Positions 8,956 through 18,108 are shown, counted from the first letter of the stretch. The stretch: 64,000 nt of DNA from Deltaproteobacteria bacterium HGW-Deltaproteobacteria-18 (GCA_002841885.1 PHBE01000007.1:248001-312000), one strand, 5' to 3'. The notes: generated from the sequence alone by a model not told the origin. Program-made: numbers and translations.

Positions 8956-9096
8956 TGCGTTTTGGGCGTAAAGATATTCACTGCAAGTGACCCGTTGTCG
9001 CCATTAGCTTCACGGCCCGCGGGAATCCCTGCATGGGTTCGGTTGAGTGAATGGCGCAAAGAATCGCTTGAGGTTTTTTTGGGGATGAAAAAAAGA

Positions 9097-9132
9097 AGCC
9101 CCCGCAGGTTGTGATGCCTGCGGGGGCTTTTT
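9097..9132. terminator. Bidirectional intrinsic terminator
   Basis: Stem AGCCCCCGCAGG with CCTGCGGGGGCT (12 bp, 8-base loop), followed by four more T on the plus strand and preceded by A-rich sequence that serves the minus strand. It separates two convergent genes. Confidence 0.9.
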
Positions 9133-9157
9133 GTATTGGTCGAACCTCGACGAAGGC

Positions 9158-9655
9158 TTACTGGAAGAGCGCTCCCTGGCTGGCAAAGAAAACCTGTGAG
9201 GTCCCGGCTGCACCCAGCGTGTTTTTTTCCGCCGTCAGCTCCATGCGGTAGCCAAAAGAGATGTACAGCGGGCCGGAGGAGCCCAGTGATTCGGGAGTGA
9301 GGTGGAATTCGAAGGGTACGCCCTTTTCGTGGTCAAGGCCGGTGGGCAGGTAGAGACGCAGGTCCTTGGCCAAGACGCGGCTCTGGTCGTCGCTGAGGTA
9401 GATCTGCATCCAGAGGTCCTGAATCCAGGTCGCCCATTCCGGGATCGCGCCAGCCACGGGAGTGGCCGTGCCGGATACGATCAGCCTGTTGTCCTCCAGG
9501 CGGCTCGTGTAGGAAAATTCCCAGTAACGCATGACAAGGGTCTCCTGCTGACCCAGGGTCCAGGGTTTCTTGTCCAGATGCACGACGCTCAAATGCGCGC
9601 AACCCGCAATGAGTAAAACCGCAATCACAAGCGGCAGCAAAAGCCGTGGACGCAT
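9158..9655 (-). CDS. Putative lipoprotein
   Basis: 165-residue protein with a lipoprotein signal: MRPRLLLPLVIAVLLIAGC, lipobox LIAGC with Cys19. The mature part (QQETLVMRYWEFSYTSRLED, then strand-like segments) has no domain I can name. The start at 9655 is chosen because AAGGAGA stands just upstream; the longer frame from 9688 would add 11 residues before the signal peptide. It follows the YkgJ-type gene by 29 bases, so the two are probably cotranscribed. Confidence 0.82.
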   Translation of the reverse strand: MRPRLLLPLVIAVLLIAGCAHLSVVHLDKKPWTLGQQETLVMRYWEFSYTSRLEDNRLIVSGTATPVAGAIPEWATWIQDLWMQIYLSDDQSRVLAKDLRLYLPTGLDHEKGVPFEFHLTPESLGSSGPLYISFGYRMELTAEKNTLGAAGTSQVFFASQGALFQ

Positions 9656-9684
9656 GCTCGTCTCCTTGTATTTCTTCATGACCA

Positions 9685-10281
9685 TCACAATTTGGGACTG
9701 CCCTGCACTATCATCTCGGCCAGGGTCAGATCAACCCGGGGCAGGGCGCGGATTTGCCTGGGCCCGACGAACTGCACTTCGAGCTCCATGAGCCTCGTGT
9801 ACAGCGCCGTGCGGTCCAGAACCGGAAAGGAGTCCGTGTTTTCGCAAAGCTCCTGGCTGCGGAAACATCCCGGGAAGTCGATGGCGCGGCCGTCGGGGTA
9901 GCGCAGCCTGTTGGGCACGCCGTGCAGCCTGCAGATCATCAGCCGGTGGGCGTAGACACCGCAGCGTCCGTCGTCGTTCAGCGGACACATGATCGACGGC
10001 CGTTCGCCCCGGGACAGGGCGGCCGTGGCTTCGTGCACATAGACGCGCGCCCGCTCCTCGTAGGCAGCCCGGCGGTCGGCCGGCAACTCGCGGAGGCCCT
10101 GCAACAGGTAGGCCCATTCGATGCGGGTGTGGTGCTGGAAGAAGCTGGTGCAACAGTTGTCTGGGCAGCCGTCGCAGCTCAGGCCTAGAGTTTGCGCGTG
10201 GGCGGAGTAGCTCGTCTGCATGTCCGCGTAGAGGGCAGCCAGTTTCCGGAAAGCTTGGGCGGGAAGTATTTTCTTGATCAC
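9685..10281 (-). CDS. YkgJ-type cysteine-cluster protein
   Basis: 198-residue protein with the Fe/Zn-chelating Cys cluster of the YkgJ/UPF0153 family: CDGCPDNCC near residue 36, then CPLNDDGRCGVYAHRLMICR and a later CF. The metal and function are not established for the family. The start is GTG at 10281, overlapping the stop of the shikimate kinase-like gene in a GTGA, which indicates translational coupling. AGGATG just upstream serves as the ribosome site. Confidence 0.85.
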   Translation of the reverse strand: MIKKILPAQAFRKLAALYADMQTSYSAHAQTLGLSCDGCPDNCCTSFFQHHTRIEWAYLLQGLRELPADRRAAYEERARVYVHEATAALSRGERPSIMCPLNDDGRCGVYAHRLMICRLHGVPNRLRYPDGRAIDFPGCFRSQELCENTDSFPVLDRTALYTRLMELEVQFVGPRQIRALPRVDLTLAEMIVQGSPKL

Positions 10282-10799
10282 GACTCATCCTGTGTGGTTC
10301 GGGAAAGCTCCCGGGTGATGGCGGAGCAGGTTTGACTGGGGGTCGCTCCGTCGGTGTTCACCGTTAGCTGGGCGAAGCGTGCATACAGGGGGGCGCGTTC
10401 GTCGTAAAGGTCTTTGAGGGTCTGGCCGGGCCCGATGGCCAGTCCTCTTGAGGTCGGGTTGGTCAGCCTGCGGGAGATGCTCTCAAAGGACGACTCGATG
10501 TAGACGATATGCCCCTGGCCTTGCAGATGTGCCATGGCGGCCTCGGAATAGACCACGCTGCCGCCCGTGGCGATGACGCAATGCCTCAGGTGCATTCGCT
10601 GAATCTGCTGTGCTTCGGCCTGCACGAAGGCCTCAAGCCCAAGGTAATCACTGATTGTCTGCAGGGGAGCGCCCCACCAGGCTTCCATGAGCAGATCCGT
10701 GTCCACGAAGGCCCAGTCGAGGCGCTTGGCCAGACGTCTGCCAAGGGTGGATTTGCCTGTGGCTGCCATGCCGATGAGGATGATGTTCTGGTGATTCAT
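10278..10799 (-). CDS. Shikimate kinase-like protein
   Basis: 173-residue P-loop kinase of the shikimate kinase fold. Walker A is GMAATGKST, followed by FVDTDLLMEA, the ATGGSVV loop and a lid with NPTSRGLAI and DERAPLYARFA. The family phosphorylates shikimate at the 3-OH in the aromatic pathway. The sequence departs from classic AroK at several places (for example GMAATGKS instead of GxxGxGKS), so another small-molecule substrate is possible. Start 10799 follows GGCGGA. It is coupled to the YkgJ-type gene. Confidence 0.75.
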   Translation of the reverse strand: MNHQNIILIGMAATGKSTLGRRLAKRLDWAFVDTDLLMEAWWGAPLQTISDYLGLEAFVQAEAQQIQRMHLRHCVIATGGSVVYSEAAMAHLQGQGHIVYIESSFESISRRLTNPTSRGLAIGPGQTLKDLYDERAPLYARFAQLTVNTDGATPSQTCSAITRELSRTTQDES

Positions 10800-10823
10800 G
10801 CTTAAAATCCGCCCAAAAAAATG

Positions 10824-10848
10824 AAGCCCAAGCATGACGCCCGGGCTT
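10824..10848 (-). terminator. Terminator of the liv operon
   Basis: AAGCCC and GGGCTT arms, read on the minus strand, are followed by CATTTTTTT. This lies about 30 bases past the livF stop. The stem is only 6 bp, so strength is uncertain. Confidence 0.6.
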
Positions 10849-10875
10849 GTTGGAACACGGGAGGCGCCGAGGCCT

Positions 10876-11601
10876 TCAGCCTCCGAGATACGCTTTTTTC
10901 ACGTCGGGGTTGTTCATGAGTTCCCGGGCATTGCCGGAGGCGACGATGGCCCCGGTATCGAGCACATAGCCCCGGTGCGCGAACTGTAGGGCGATGCGCG
11001 CGTTCTGCTCGATCAGAAGGAGCGTCATGCCCTGGGAATTGAGTTCCTTCAAGGCCCTGAACATGTCGTACATGAGGAGCGGCGCAAGGCCCATGGAGGG
11101 TTCGTCGAGCATGATGAAGTTGGCTCCTGTCATGAGCGAACGGCCCACGGAGAGCATCTGCTGTTCGCCGCCGGACAGGGATTCGCTGCGCTGCTTGCGG
11201 CGTTCGAAGAGTCTGGGGAAGAGGTCGTAGACTCTCTTGAAATCCACCTGGATCTGATCGTTGTCCTTGCGCGCATAGGTGGCCAGTTGCAGATTTTCCT
11301 CAACGGTCAGGTTGCCGAAGATGTGCCTGCCCTCGGGGGACAGCGCGATTTTGAGGTCCTGAACGACCTTGTGCGCTTCAGTGCCGATGATGCTCTTGCC
11401 CTCGTAGAGGATGTCGCCCTGGGTGATCTTCGGTCCCTCCGGCGGCGGGACGCGGGTGATGGTGTGGAGGGTGGTCGTTTTTCCAGCGCCGTTGGCACCG
11501 ATCAGGGTCACGATCTCGCCCTTGGCCACGTTGAAGGAGATGCCGTGCAGGGCTTCGATATTGCCGTACTTCACATAGAGGTTTTTGACTTCGAGCAGCA
11601 T
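10876..11601 (-). CDS. livF: Branched-chain amino acid ABC transporter, ATP-binding protein LivF
   Basis: 241-residue ABC ATPase. Walker A is GANGAGKTT, signature SLSGGEQQ, Walker B FIMLDEPSMGLAP, with the switch histidine replaced by the family-typical IEQN. With LivG it powers import of Leu/Ile/Val or related substrates through LivH-LivM. ATG 11601 shares one base with the livG stop (TAATG), so translation is coupled. A longer frame from 11715 only reads back into livG. Confidence 0.94.
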   Translation of the reverse strand: MLLEVKNLYVKYGNIEALHGISFNVAKGEIVTLIGANGAGKTTTLHTITRVPPPEGPKITQGDILYEGKSIIGTEAHKVVQDLKIALSPEGRHIFGNLTVEENLQLATYARKDNDQIQVDFKRVYDLFPRLFERRKQRSESLSGGEQQMLSVGRSLMTGANFIMLDEPSMGLAPLLMYDMFRALKELNSQGMTLLLIEQNARIALQFAHRGYVLDTGAIVASGNARELMNNPDVKKAYLGG

Positions 11602-12368
11602 TATATATTCTCGTCTCCAAGATAAGCTTTGATGACATCCGGATTGTTCTGGATCTGCTCCGGAGTTCCTTCCGCGATGGTCACGCCGAAATCGACAACC
11701 TTGATCCAGGAGCACAGCGACATGACCACGTCCATCTGATGCTCGATCATCCAGATGGCAATCTTGAACTCCTTGTGGATCCAGCCAATGAGCTTGATCA
11801 GGTCGTTGACGTCGGATGAGTTGAGCCCGGCCGCGGGTTCGTCGAGCAGCAGCAGCGCAGGGTTGATGGACAGGGCGCGCGCAATTTCGACGCGTCTCTG
11901 CAGGCCGTAGGGGAGGTTCTTGGGCATTTCTTCGGCGAATTGCCGGAGATCGAGGGCTTCCAGGATTTCATAGCCCCGGTCGGCGATGCGCTTCTCGTTG
12001 CCCATGTAGCGGCGGGTGCGCAGGAAGGCGTCCACGAGATTGTAACCGAGGTTGTAATGCTGTGAGATCTGGATGTTCTCGAGCACGGTCATGTCGTGCC
12101 AGAGGCGGATGTTCTGGAAGGTCCGCGCTATTCCCATGGCCGTGACCTGATGCGGCTTGAGACCGGCCAGGGACTTGCCCTTGAAGACCAGAGACCCTTC
12201 CGTCGGCGTATAGAACCCGGACACCAGGTTGAATACCGTGGTCTTGCCCGCGCCGTTGGGACCGATGAGGGCCATGAGCTCGTTTCCTTCGATGGAAATG
12301 GAGAAGTCCGACACTGCGCACAGGCCGCCGAAGGTTTTTGTCATGTTTTGAATCTGCAAAAGGGACAT
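11601..12368 (-). CDS. livG: Branched-chain amino acid ABC transporter, ATP-binding protein LivG
   Basis: 255-residue ABC ATPase with Walker A GPNGAGKTT, a family-variant signature region LPYGLQRRVEIARAL, Walker B LLLLDEPAAGL and IEHQMDVVM after it. It has the C-terminal BCA_ABC_TP tail (GTPEQIQNNPDVIKAYLG). GGAG lies upstream of the ATG. It is the fourth gene of the livKHMGF unit. Confidence 0.94.
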   Translation of the reverse strand: MSLLQIQNMTKTFGGLCAVSDFSISIEGNELMALIGPNGAGKTTVFNLVSGFYTPTEGSLVFKGKSLAGLKPHQVTAMGIARTFQNIRLWHDMTVLENIQISQHYNLGYNLVDAFLRTRRYMGNEKRIADRGYEILEALDLRQFAEEMPKNLPYGLQRRVEIARALSINPALLLLDEPAAGLNSSDVNDLIKLIGWIHKEFKIAIWMIEHQMDVVMSLCSWIKVVDFGVTIAEGTPEQIQNNPDVIKAYLGDENI

Positions 12369-12416
12369 AGAAGCTCCGGATGATGAATACGATCGCTTTT
12401 CGCTGTTGCGAGCGCG

Positions 12417-13493
12417 TTACTTGAACGAGTAGAATTTCTTGAGTTTCGGGAATATGTCGGACAGTTCCCTGTTACCCATGATGCCTTCGGGCCTGAATTG
12501 CATGAGCAGGATGAGGATGAGGGGAATGATGACCCATTTCCAGACCTGGCTCAGTTCATAACCGTCGGGGAGCAGGTGCACGTAATGCATGGCGGTATCC
12601 ATCCAGGGAATGATGAATCGCAGCGATTCCAGGAGCAGGGTGAAGAGGATCGCGGAGATGACCGAACCGCTGAGCGATCCCATGCCGCCGAGATAAACCA
12701 TGACGAGGCATTCCGTTGATTTCAGGATCCCGAAGGAGTTCGGGTTGATGTAGCCCAGGATGTGCGCGAAGAGGCCGCCCGCGATGCCGGCCAGGCCGCT
12801 GGAGAGCATGAAGGCCACCAGTTTCATCCTGTTGGTGTTGACGCTCATCATTTCCGCGGCCACCTCGTCCTGCTTGATGGCGATGATGCCCTTGCCGTAG
12901 GTCGAGGTCACGTAACGGCGGATGATGAAAACCGTGCCGAAGGTGAAGACCATGACCCACAGCAGGATCCAGGGGATGTCGTAGCTGTCGCTCATGGCGA
13001 AGAGCACCTTCTTCATGCCCATGAACCCGCGGGCGCCGCCGATCTTGTCGATGTTGATGATGGTGCTGATGATGATGAAGTTGGCCGCGATGGTGATGAT
13101 CGCCAGATAGTCGTCGCGGGTCTTGAACGAGGGAATGGCCACCAGTACGCCGGTCACCGCCGCTGCGGCTCCGCCGATCAGCAGGGTGAAGGGAAAGAGA
13201 TAGACGGCCATTTCCGGAGGCAGCAGCGCTGCGCCGAAGACCTTGTCGTCGGTGAAGAGCATCACGTTGATGACGGAGGTCACGTAGGCGCCCACGGCCA
13301 TGAATCCGGCATGCCCGCAGGCGAACTCGCCCATGTAGCCGTTCACGATGTTGAAACTGCTGGACAGGATGATGTTCACGCCCATGAACATGATGACGGA
13401 CTGAATGTACAGGTCGATGTATTCCTGATGGGACATGAACACTATCACACCGGTTATCGCCAGCAGGAGCGTGGGGACGGTTAGTTTTCGCAT
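12417..13493 (-). CDS. livM: Branched-chain amino acid ABC transporter permease LivM
   Basis: 358-residue inner-membrane permease with about nine or ten predicted segments. The family block NIVNGYMGEFACGHAGFMAVGAY is near residue 50 and the EAA-like segment GLAGIAGGLFAHILGYINP is near 250. It pairs with LivH to form the translocation channel. It lies 48 bases upstream of livG and 61 bases after livH. Confidence 0.93.
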   Translation of the reverse strand: MRKLTVPTLLLAITGVIVFMSHQEYIDLYIQSVIMFMGVNIILSSSFNIVNGYMGEFACGHAGFMAVGAYVTSVINVMLFTDDKVFGAALLPPEMAVYLFPFTLLIGGAAAAVTGVLVAIPSFKTRDDYLAIITIAANFIIISTIINIDKIGGARGFMGMKKVLFAMSDSYDIPWILLWVMVFTFGTVFIIRRYVTSTYGKGIIAIKQDEVAAEMMSVNTNRMKLVAFMLSSGLAGIAGGLFAHILGYINPNSFGILKSTECLVMVYLGGMGSLSGSVISAILFTLLLESLRFIIPWMDTAMHYVHLLPDGYELSQVWKWVIIPLILILLMQFRPEGIMGNRELSDIFPKLKKFYSFK

Positions 13494-13554
13494 TGAATTC
13501 CTCGAGTACCAAGTGAAAAAGAAGAGAACGATCGATCCGATTTTGTATCCGTCT

Positions 13555-14469
13555 TCAGATCTTGGTCGTGCCTGCCACGCCGAACATGCCTGTGGGTTTG
13601 ATGCACAGGATGGTCATCAGGATGGCGAAGGCGATCAGGTCCCTGTAGGTTGACGGGAAAACCGCGACGACGAGAATTTCCACGAAACCGAGGAGAAAAC
13701 CGCCCAGGAAAGCCCCGCGAATGTCGCCGATCCCTCCGACCACGGCTGCGATGAAGGCTTTCCAGCCGATCATTGCACCCATGTAGGGGTCCAGGATGGG
13801 ATAGGAGAGGGCGAAAAGCAGACCCGCCAATCCGGCGAAAGAGGAACCGAGAATGAAGGTGAAGACGATGACCGTATCGATGGGGATGCCCATGAGCGGT
13901 ACCGCGAACTTGTCGTAGGAGATGGCGCGCATGGCCATGCCGATCTTGGTCTTGGTGACGATGAACTGCAGAAAGATAAAGACCAGGATTGCGGAGAACA
14001 CGACCCCTATTTTCAGGTTTGTCATGCTCAGGTCGCCGACGGTGTAGACGACCTTGTCCACGAGTTCGGGAAAGCTCTTGCGACTGGCGCCAAGCAGCGC
14101 GAGGTTGCCGTTTTCAAGGACCAGGCCGCACATGAGTGCGGTGATGACGACATACAGGCGGTGCGCGCCCTTGCGGCGCAGCGGCCGATAGGCGATGCGC
14201 TCCAGCGATACGCCCACGAGGGCGGTGAGGATCATGGTCAAGGGAATGACCATGGCCAAAACCATCCAGCCCGGGAGCGAGACCGCCATGCCCAGGATGG
14301 CCGTGGCGATGAAGAACGCGATGTACGCGCCAACCATGAAAATGTCGCCGTGCGCGAAATTGATCAAACGCAACACGCCGTACACCAGCGTATAGCCAAG
14401 CGCGATCAGGGAGTAGAAGCTGCCCCACTGAAACGCGTTGAAGAGGTTCTGGATAATACTTGCGAGCAC
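13555..14469 (-). CDS. livH: Branched-chain amino acid ABC transporter permease LivH
   Basis: 304-residue permease with about eight membrane segments. The N-terminus has the LivH hallmark YSLIALGYTLVYGVLRLINF followed by AHGDIFMVGAY, and the EAA-like region is near FAGLAGLLFALSYP. It is separated from livK by a terminator-like hairpin, which should lower its expression relative to the binding protein. Confidence 0.93.
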   Translation of the reverse strand: MLASIIQNLFNAFQWGSFYSLIALGYTLVYGVLRLINFAHGDIFMVGAYIAFFIATAILGMAVSLPGWMVLAMVIPLTMILTALVGVSLERIAYRPLRRKGAHRLYVVITALMCGLVLENGNLALLGASRKSFPELVDKVVYTVGDLSMTNLKIGVVFSAILVFIFLQFIVTKTKIGMAMRAISYDKFAVPLMGIPIDTVIVFTFILGSSFAGLAGLLFALSYPILDPYMGAMIGWKAFIAAVVGGIGDIRGAFLGGFLLGFVEILVVAVFPSTYRDLIAFAILMTILCIKPTGMFGVAGTTKI

Positions 14470-14541
14470 GAGTTTTCCCCTATGAGTCCAGTGTCCCGGT
14501 GACTTCTGTTGACAATGAAAGGCCCGGTAAGGCTTTGAAAC

Positions 14542-14576
14542 AAAAAAAGCGCGCGGAGTTCAAACCCCGCGCACTT
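14542..14576 (-). terminator. Attenuating terminator between livK and livH
   Basis: Read on the minus strand, GCGCGG and CCGCGC arms (extended by AAAGTGCGCGG-like flanks) end in GCTTTTTTTG. It sits just after the livK stop. Partial read-through would give more binding protein than permease, a common arrangement in ABC operons. Confidence 0.8.
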
Positions 14577-14587
14577 TGATCAATCTG

Positions 14588-15751
14588 TTACGGGCAGACG
14601 GATTTGGTGAACACGAATTCGCCCTGATCGCTGATCTTGACGACCACCGCGCATTTGATGGGGTCGCCTTCAGCGTCGAACTTCATGTTGCCGGTGATGC
14701 CCGGGAACTCGGGGATGGCAGCCATGGCGTCGCGAACGGCCTTGCGGTCGGCGCGGGTCTTGCCGGTCAGTCCGCCGGTGTTCTGGATGGCCTTGAGGAC
14801 CAGGTTGGTGGCATCCCAGGTCAGCGCGGCTACGTCGGCGGGCTCATAGCCGTATTTTTCCTTGTAGCGGTCGATGAAGACCTTGGTCTCGCCGGTGGCG
14901 CCAGCGGCCGCGTAGTGGGTCGAGAAGTACTGGCCCTTGCAGTTGTCGCCGCACAGCGCCATCAGCTCGGAGTTGCCCCAGGCGTCGGCGCCCATGAAGG
15001 GGTTCTTCCAGCCGAGGTCGTGGGCCTGTTTGATGATCAGCGCGACTTCGTTGTAGTTGTTGGGCAGGAAGATGAAATCGGGCTTGGCGGCCAGGATGGT
15101 GGTCAGCTGGGCGCTGAAGTCCTGATCCTTGGAGGAGTAGGATTCGAAGCCCACGACTGCGCCAGCGCCGTTCTTGGCGTTGAAGTCGTCACGGAAAATT
15201 TCGGCCAGGCCCTTGGAATAGTCGTTGTCGAGGGCGTAGAGGACTGCGGCCTTCTTGGCGCCGAACTGCTCCATGGCGAAGTCCACGGCCACGGGACCCT
15301 GGAAGGGGTCAAGGAAGGCGGCGCGGAAAACCCAGGGGCGGTCCTTGGTGGTGTCGGGGTTGGTGGACCAGGGCGAGATCATCGGGGTCTGGTTGTCGTC
15401 GCAGACCTGGCCGGCTGGGACAGCCTGCTTGCTGGAGTTGGGGCCGACGATGGCCAGCACGCTGTCGCGCTCGATGAGCTTGAGGGCGGCGGAGACGGCG
15501 GATTCAGCCTTGGATTCGTTGTCTTCGTAAATGAATTCGAGCTGGTACTTCGTGCCACCGACATCAAGGCCGCCTGCGGCGTTGATGTCTTCCTTGAGCA
15601 TTTCGGCGGCAAACTTTGATTCTTCACCCACTTTCGGGATGTCGCCGGTCAGCGGGATGTTGAAGCCAATTTTGAGGGTCTCGGCTCCAGCGGCCGCGGC
15701 AAAGAGGAGCACGCATGCCAGGGCAAGTAAAACACGGGCGGATTTCTTCAC
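14588..15751 (-). CDS. livK: Branched-chain amino acid ABC transporter, periplasmic binding protein
   Basis: 387-residue type I periplasmic binding protein. The signal peptide is about 22 residues (VKKSARVLLALACVLLF, then AAAAGA before ETLKIG). The mature start IGFNIPLTGDIPKVGEE, the AIVGPNSSKQAVP segment and GAGAVVGFESYSSKDQDFS are typical of Leu/Ile/Val-binding proteins; the actual ligand is not certain. GTG 15751 is the preferred start because GGAGG is six bases upstream; a TTG at 15757 has no separate ribosome site. It has its own strong promoter at 15823-15851. Confidence 0.92.
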   Translation of the reverse strand: MKKSARVLLALACVLLFAAAAGAETLKIGFNIPLTGDIPKVGEESKFAAEMLKEDINAAGGLDVGGTKYQLEFIYEDNESKAESAVSAALKLIERDSVLAIVGPNSSKQAVPAGQVCDDNQTPMISPWSTNPDTTKDRPWVFRAAFLDPFQGPVAVDFAMEQFGAKKAAVLYALDNDYSKGLAEIFRDDFNAKNGAGAVVGFESYSSKDQDFSAQLTTILAAKPDFIFLPNNYNEVALIIKQAHDLGWKNPFMGADAWGNSELMALCGDNCKGQYFSTHYAAAGATGETKVFIDRYKEKYGYEPADVAALTWDATNLVLKAIQNTGGLTGKTRADRKAVRDAMAAIPEFPGITGNMKFDAEGDPIKCAVVVKISDQGEFVFTKSVCP

Positions 15752-15822
15752 AAACAACCTCCATGAAGTAAGTGTTACAAAGTGATGGTTTTTCTAATGG
15801 AAAAAACCAAAAAAAGAAAGTT

Positions 15823-15851
15823 ATTTTAGGAGCGTGCACGCTTTTTGACAA
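15823..15851 (-). promoter_or_regulatory. Sigma-70 promoter of livK with palindromic spacer
   Basis: On the minus strand TTGTCA (15846-15851) and TAAAAT (15823-15828) are separated by exactly 17 bases. The spacer contains a perfect 12-bp palindrome, AGCGTGCACGCT (15831-15842), placed where a repressor would block RNA polymerase. The start site would be about 65 bases before the livK GTG. Confidence 0.7.
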
Positions 15852-15881
15852 AATTGGGGGCTCCGCTAAAGAACTCCGTGA

Positions 15882-15917
15882 TTCAGGACCTTTAGGCCTG
15901 AATTGATTGTGCAATCA
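15882..15917. promoter_or_regulatory. Inverted repeats upstream of livK (candidate regulator sites)
   Basis: TTCAGG/CCTGAA with a 9-base spacer (15882-15902) is followed directly by TGATTG-TG-CAATCA (15904-15917). They lie about 30-65 bases upstream of the livK -35 box, in the 434-base gap before gmhA. They look like operator half-sites, but no regulator is identified. The rest of the gap (15918-16185) shows only weak promoter-like matches (TTGACA at 16076-16081 without a good -10). Confidence 0.4.
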
Positions 15918-16185
15918 TTATGCCTGAACTGCACGGGGCTTGAAAACCGTCCATGGGAGGGCGCCAGGGTTTGACAATCCGGAAAGATTGGTATTTTTGA
16001 AAAAAGGGTGATGGATACTTTAGCGATGATGCGATGTCGAAATTGTCAAAATAAAGAGAACTCCTGCGCGATATGTTGACAGATTTGTAGAATTTAATGG
16101 GCCTGATGCGAGGAAGAAAACCTTGCCAAAGGGCAGGGGGGGACTTAGAAACCATGGGCCTGTTCAACGAGCACGGGAGGTTTCC

Positions 16186-16809
16186 ATGACGGAGCGGGTG
16201 CACAAGATCATTACGGACCATGCGCATGAAGGCGCCGAGCTGCGCAAGACCTTTTTCGCCAACAACGCCGCGCAGGTGGCCGAAGTGGCGCGGGCCATGG
16301 CGCTGAGCCTTACGGCCGGCGGAAAGATTCTTTTCTGCGGAAATGGCGGCAGCGCCGCCGATGCGCAGCATTTCGCGGCCGAACTGGTCAACCGCTTCAT
16401 GATGGAGCGGCCTCCGTTGCCGGCCATCGCGCTGACCACGGATACTTCGGCCCTGACCGCCATCGGCAACGACTATTCGTTTGACCAGATTTTCAGCAAG
16501 CAGGTCCAGGCCCTGGGGCGTCCCGGGGATGTGCTGATCGGCATCTCCACTTCGGGCCGCAGCGCCAATGTCAATGAGGCGCTGCGCGTTGGCCTGGAGA
16601 ACGGGCTGGTCACGGTGGGCCTTGGCGGAGGCGGGGGCGGAGCCATGCTCGCCCACTGCCATCACGCCCTCATCGTGCCGGACACGCGGACGCCGCTGGT
16701 TCAGGAAATTCATGGGGCCATCGGCCATCTTTTGTGCGGCCTGGTGGACTATTATCTGTTTGAAGCGGTTGCCGAGCTCGAGCCTTTTCTGGGCTCTGAA
16801 CAACCATAA
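16186..16809 (+). CDS. gmhA: Phosphoheptose (sedoheptulose 7-phosphate) isomerase
   Basis: SIS-domain enzyme, 207 residues, converting sedoheptulose 7-phosphate to D-glycero-D-manno-heptose 7-phosphate, the first step of LPS inner-core heptose synthesis. It has the family motifs [37 protein letters not shown] and [13 protein letters not shown] 16186 follows GGGAGG by five bases; an upstream frame extension from 16123 lacks conserved sequence. It leads a three-gene unit with the FmdB protein and hemC. Confidence 0.93.
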   Translation: MTERVHKIITDHAHEGAELRKTFFANNAAQVAEVARAMALSLTAGGKILFCGNGGSAADAQHFAAELVNRFMMERPPLPAIALTTDTSALTAIGNDYSFDQIFSKQVQALGRPGDVLIGISTSGRSANVNEALRVGLENGLVTVGLGGGGGGAMLAHCHHALIVPDTRTPLVQEIHGAIGHLLCGLVDYYLFEAVAELEPFLGSEQP

Positions 16810-16818
16810 GGAGGAAGC

Positions 16819-17061
16819 ATGCCCATCTTCGAATATGTCTGCAATTCCTGCCACAAGGAATTCGAGGAAATCGTTCTCGGCGGGGAGCAACCCGTCTGTC
16901 CGGCCTGCGGCGCCGCGGATACGACCAAGCTCATTTCGCGTGGCGTGTTCCGGACCGGAGGCCCCATCGTCATGGGCTCTCCCTCTGCCAACGCCATCAC
17001 CACCAGAGGCAAGAGCGGTTGCGGTACCTGTTCCGGCGGCAATTGTTCCAGCTGCGGCTAA
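16819..17061 (+). CDS. FmdB family zinc-ribbon protein
   Basis: 80-residue protein starting with the FmdB/CxxC_CxxC_SSSS signature: [17 protein letters not shown], then [16 protein letters not shown]. Two CxxC pairs form a zinc ribbon. A second Cys group at the C-terminus ([14 protein letters not shown]) is frequent in anaerobe members. Function is unknown; FmdB was named as a putative regulator of an amidase-formamidase gene. It begins nine bases after the gmhA stop with AAGGAGG in between. Confidence 0.88.
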   Translation: MPIFEYVCNSCHKEFEEIVLGGEQPVCPACGAADTTKLISRGVFRTGGPIVMGSPSANAITTRGKSGCGTCSGGNCSSCG

Positions 17062-17081
17062 AATCTAAGGATCCACTCTTG

Positions 17082-18017
17082 ATGAACACCATTCGTATCG
17101 CTACCCGGGGCAGCAAGCTGGCCTTGTGGCAGGCGCATCACATTTCCGGCCTGCTTCGCGCCCAGTATCCGGGCATGACCGTCGAACTCAACATAATCAA
17201 GACCAAGGGCGACAAGATTCTGGATGTGCCCCTGGCCAAGATCGGCGGCAAGGGCCTTTTCGTGAAGGAAATCGAGGAAGCCCTCCTGGCCGGCGAGGCC
17301 GACATTGCAGTGCATTCCATGAAGGACGTGCCCGCCCAGCTGCCCGAGGGCCTCAAGCTCGGCATCATCCCGCAGCGCGAGGTTCCTACGGACTCTTTTC
17401 TGAGCGTCAACTACCCGGACATCGCGTCGCTTCCGGCCGGCGCCAGGGTCGGGACCAGCAGCCTGCGTCGTCAGACCCAGCTCATGGGCCTGCGCCGGGA
17501 CCTGTGCATTCTCTCCCTGCGCGGCAATCTTGACACGCGGGTGGGCAAGCTCATGGCCGGCGAATTCGATGCCATCATCGTGGCCACGGCGGGCATGAAC
17601 CGTCTTGAACTCTCAGCCCCGCACATGCAGGAGCTGGCACCGCCCATGTTTTATCCGGCAGTGGCCCAGGGTGCGCTTGGCATCGAATACTGCGCCGACC
17701 GTCCGGAACTGGACGAGCTCCTGGCCTTTCTGGACCATGCGCCTTCCAAGGTCTGCGTGGAGGCGGAGCGGTCCTTTCTGTTCGGCCTGGACGGAGGCTG
17801 CCAGGTGCCCATCGCCGGCTATGCGACCCTAAGCGGCTCGGAGATCACCCTCACGGGCCTGGTGGCCGACCTCTGCGGTGAGCGGGTCATCCGCCGGCAG
17901 GCCACGGCTCAGTCCCACGCGGCAGTGGAGCTTGGCGCAAACGTGGCCAAGGCCGTGCTGGCCGATGGCGGCAAGGATATTCTGGACGAGGTCTACCGGA
18001 GCGGCGCAGCGGTCTGA
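17082..18017 (+). CDS. hemC: Hydroxymethylbilane synthase (porphobilinogen deaminase)
   Basis: Joins four porphobilinogen units into hydroxymethylbilane on the way to siroheme, heme and cobalamin. It is 311 residues, the usual size. Motifs are [15 protein letters not shown] at the N-terminus, [19 protein letters not shown] and [17 protein letters not shown]. Cys240 in GGCQVP is the expected dipyrromethane cofactor attachment. ATG 17082 follows AAGG by about 12 bases. A terminator follows at 18044-18076. Confidence 0.95.
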   Translation: MNTIRIATRGSKLALWQAHHISGLLRAQYPGMTVELNIIKTKGDKILDVPLAKIGGKGLFVKEIEEALLAGEADIAVHSMKDVPAQLPEGLKLGIIPQREVPTDSFLSVNYPDIASLPAGARVGTSSLRRQTQLMGLRRDLCILSLRGNLDTRVGKLMAGEFDAIIVATAGMNRLELSAPHMQELAPPMFYPAVAQGALGIEYCADRPELDELLAFLDHAPSKVCVEAERSFLFGLDGGCQVPIAGYATLSGSEITLTGLVADLCGERVIRRQATAQSHAAVELGANVAKAVLADGGKDILDEVYRSGAAV

Positions 18018-18043
18018 GGCTGATCCTGATTCGGATGCAATGC

Positions 18044-18076
18044 AAAAGGGCAGGCGGTTATTCCGTCCGCCCTTTT
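18044..18076. terminator. Terminator between hemC and cobT
   Basis: AAAAGGGC-rich left arm and GCCCTTTT right arm with a near-continuous 14-bp stem (one mismatch, one G-T pair) and a short loop. It can serve both hemC (plus) and cobT (minus). Confidence 0.85.
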
Positions 18077-18108
18077 GACATTTCGGCCTGAGCCACTGCG
18101 GGACGGTG

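Noticed and set aside
14576-15619. Long plus-strand frame of 347 codons opposite livK
   Set aside because: It is antisense to a clear binding-protein gene with signal peptide, promoter and ribosome site; the translation is Gly/Val-rich without family resemblance, as expected for a GC-rich shadow.
16076-16110. Sigma-70 promoter for gmhA from TTGACA at 16076
   Set aside because: No acceptable -10 lies 16-18 bases downstream, so the match to the -35 alone is not enough.
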